This document shows positions 63,489 to 64,000 of a DNA stretch of 64,000 nucleotides, piece after piece. Numbering within the stretch: position 1 is the stretch's first letter; each line of letters starts with the position of its first letter. A model generated the notes under the pieces. That model had not been told where the DNA came from and made no database searches. It was given only the letters and a program-made list of their open reading frames with translations. Origin of the DNA: Leptotrichia hongkongensis (GTDB taxonomy: Bacteria > Fusobacteriota > Fusobacteriia > Fusobacteriales > Leptotrichiaceae); NCBI RefSeq assembly GCF_007990635.1, contig NZ_AP019846.1, positions 1,488,001 through 1,552,000 of the forward strand. The letters run 5' to 3'. Made by a program: the position numbers and the translations under genes.

Positions 63489-64000
63489 CTATTTTTGTTC
63501 CACATCTTTATCTTTTTTAGCAAGTTCCGAAAATGCTGTAACCATTCCAGCCAGATTTTGTAATTCGCTTGGAATAATGATTTTTGTTGATTTTCCGTCT
63601 GCCACTTTTTCAAATGTTTCCATTCCTTTTAATGACAATACCTCTTTTGTTGGTGCAGCTTCGTTTAACAGTTTCAATGCTTCTGCTTGTGCTTTTTGAA
63701 TTGATAAGATTGCTTCTGCACGCCCTTCTGCTTCTTTTATCTGCTGTTCTTTTTTAGCTTCTGCTCTTAAAATTGCAGCCTGTTTTTCTCCTTCCGCAAC
63801 CAAGATTGCCGCTTCCCTTTTTGCTTGTGCTTCCAGAATGTTTGCCCTTTTTTCACGTTCCGCCTTCATTTCCTTTTCCATTGCTACACGAATGTCAGCT
63901 GGTGGCAAGATGCTTTTCAATTCCACACGGTTTACTTTTATTCCCCAAGGATCTGTGGCATCATCCAGTTCTTGACGCATTTTTGTGTTAATAATATCTC
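63489..64000 (-). CDS. SPFH/band-7 (stomatin-paraslipin-like) protein, C-terminal part (partial)
   Basis: The frame is open to the window edge, so the N-terminus with its membrane anchor is missing. Visible from the edge: [28 protein letters not shown], the end of the band-7 domain. [23 protein letters not shown] follows, then an Ala/Glu-rich coiled coil (about 75 residues, [27 protein letters not shown]) and a C-terminal segment with [16 protein letters not shown]. This matches bacterial paraslipins of the QmcA/HflK-related group, which form oligomers on the membrane and often work with an NfeD protein or a protease. A start at 63980 is only an internal Met. The family call is firm. Confidence 0.92.
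   Translation of the reverse strand, partial: DIINTKMRQELDDATDPWGIKVNRVELKSILPPADIRVAMEKEMKAEREKRANILEAQAKREAAILVAEGEKQAAILRAEAKKEQQIKEAEGRAEAILSIQKAQAEALKLLNEAAPTKEVLSLKGMETFEKVADGKSTKIIIPSELQNLAGMVTAFSELAKKDKDVEQK

Overview
The window is a very AT-rich stretch of bacterial chromosome from a diderm. The giant autotransporter adhesin with a fusobacterial-style N-terminus, the gene content and the codon use all point to Fusobacteriota, most probably a Leptotrichia-like species; that genus call is inference. Nearly every gene is on the minus strand. The plus-strand exceptions are two tRNA-Leu genes, glpK, rpsT and the transposase of one insertion sequence. Several starts were moved inward to the ATG that has a Shine-Dalgarno sequence.

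Layout. 1-639: N-terminal half of purA. 875-7771: a long minus-strand cluster reading pheA, a pseudouridine synthase, aroE, four small uncharacterised genes, aroK, aroQ, a HutP-like gene and a HAD phosphatase, closed by a terminator at 804-846; it makes shikimate-pathway and phenylalanine enzymes. 8329-13259: glycogen phosphorylase and a ClpL-type chaperone ATPase, each with its own promoter and terminator. 13400-19544: an Opp/Dpp peptide ABC transporter in the order D-F-B-C-A, split between D and F by a structured repeat and a strong terminator. 19696-19897: tRNA-Leu(GAG) and tRNA-Leu(CAG). 20091-25250: a DUF438/hemerythrin/PAS sensor-like protein, a MetE-like enzyme with a LysR regulator, and a frameshifted NmrA-type reductase. 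25306-27260: a HaeIII-like restriction-modification pair. 27297-34673: leuS, cbiE, a SemiSWEET sugar transporter, glpK and a ClC chloride transporter. 34694-39652: apbE, a small secreted repeat protein and a decayed DUF4132 gene. 40120-51036: a 3,638-residue autotransporter. 51743-57464: gpmI, rpsT, a TetR regulator with two flavodoxin-fold oxidoreductases, and an IS flanked by an unusually long 26-bp target duplication. 57660-64000: a membrane protein and a broken toxin-like gene, a 50-residue protein, a frameshifted holA, a glucose-family PTS permease with nanE, and the C-terminal part of an SPFH protein.

Two families of dispersed non-coding repeats run through the window. Family A is a MITE-like element of about 104 bp with 28-bp imperfect inverted ends: three near-identical copies and two diverged ones. 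Family B is a larger element, three full copies and one partial, built around a long hairpin. The arms of that hairpin differ completely in sequence between copies yet stay fully paired, while the loop and downstream segments are conserved. This is the best candidate for an undescribed structured RNA or DNA element.

Several genes (holA, the NmrA-type reductase, the DUF4132 gene, the toxin-like remnant) carry single-base frameshifts, at least three of them in short homopolymers. Some may be sequencing or assembly errors, above all in the essential holA.
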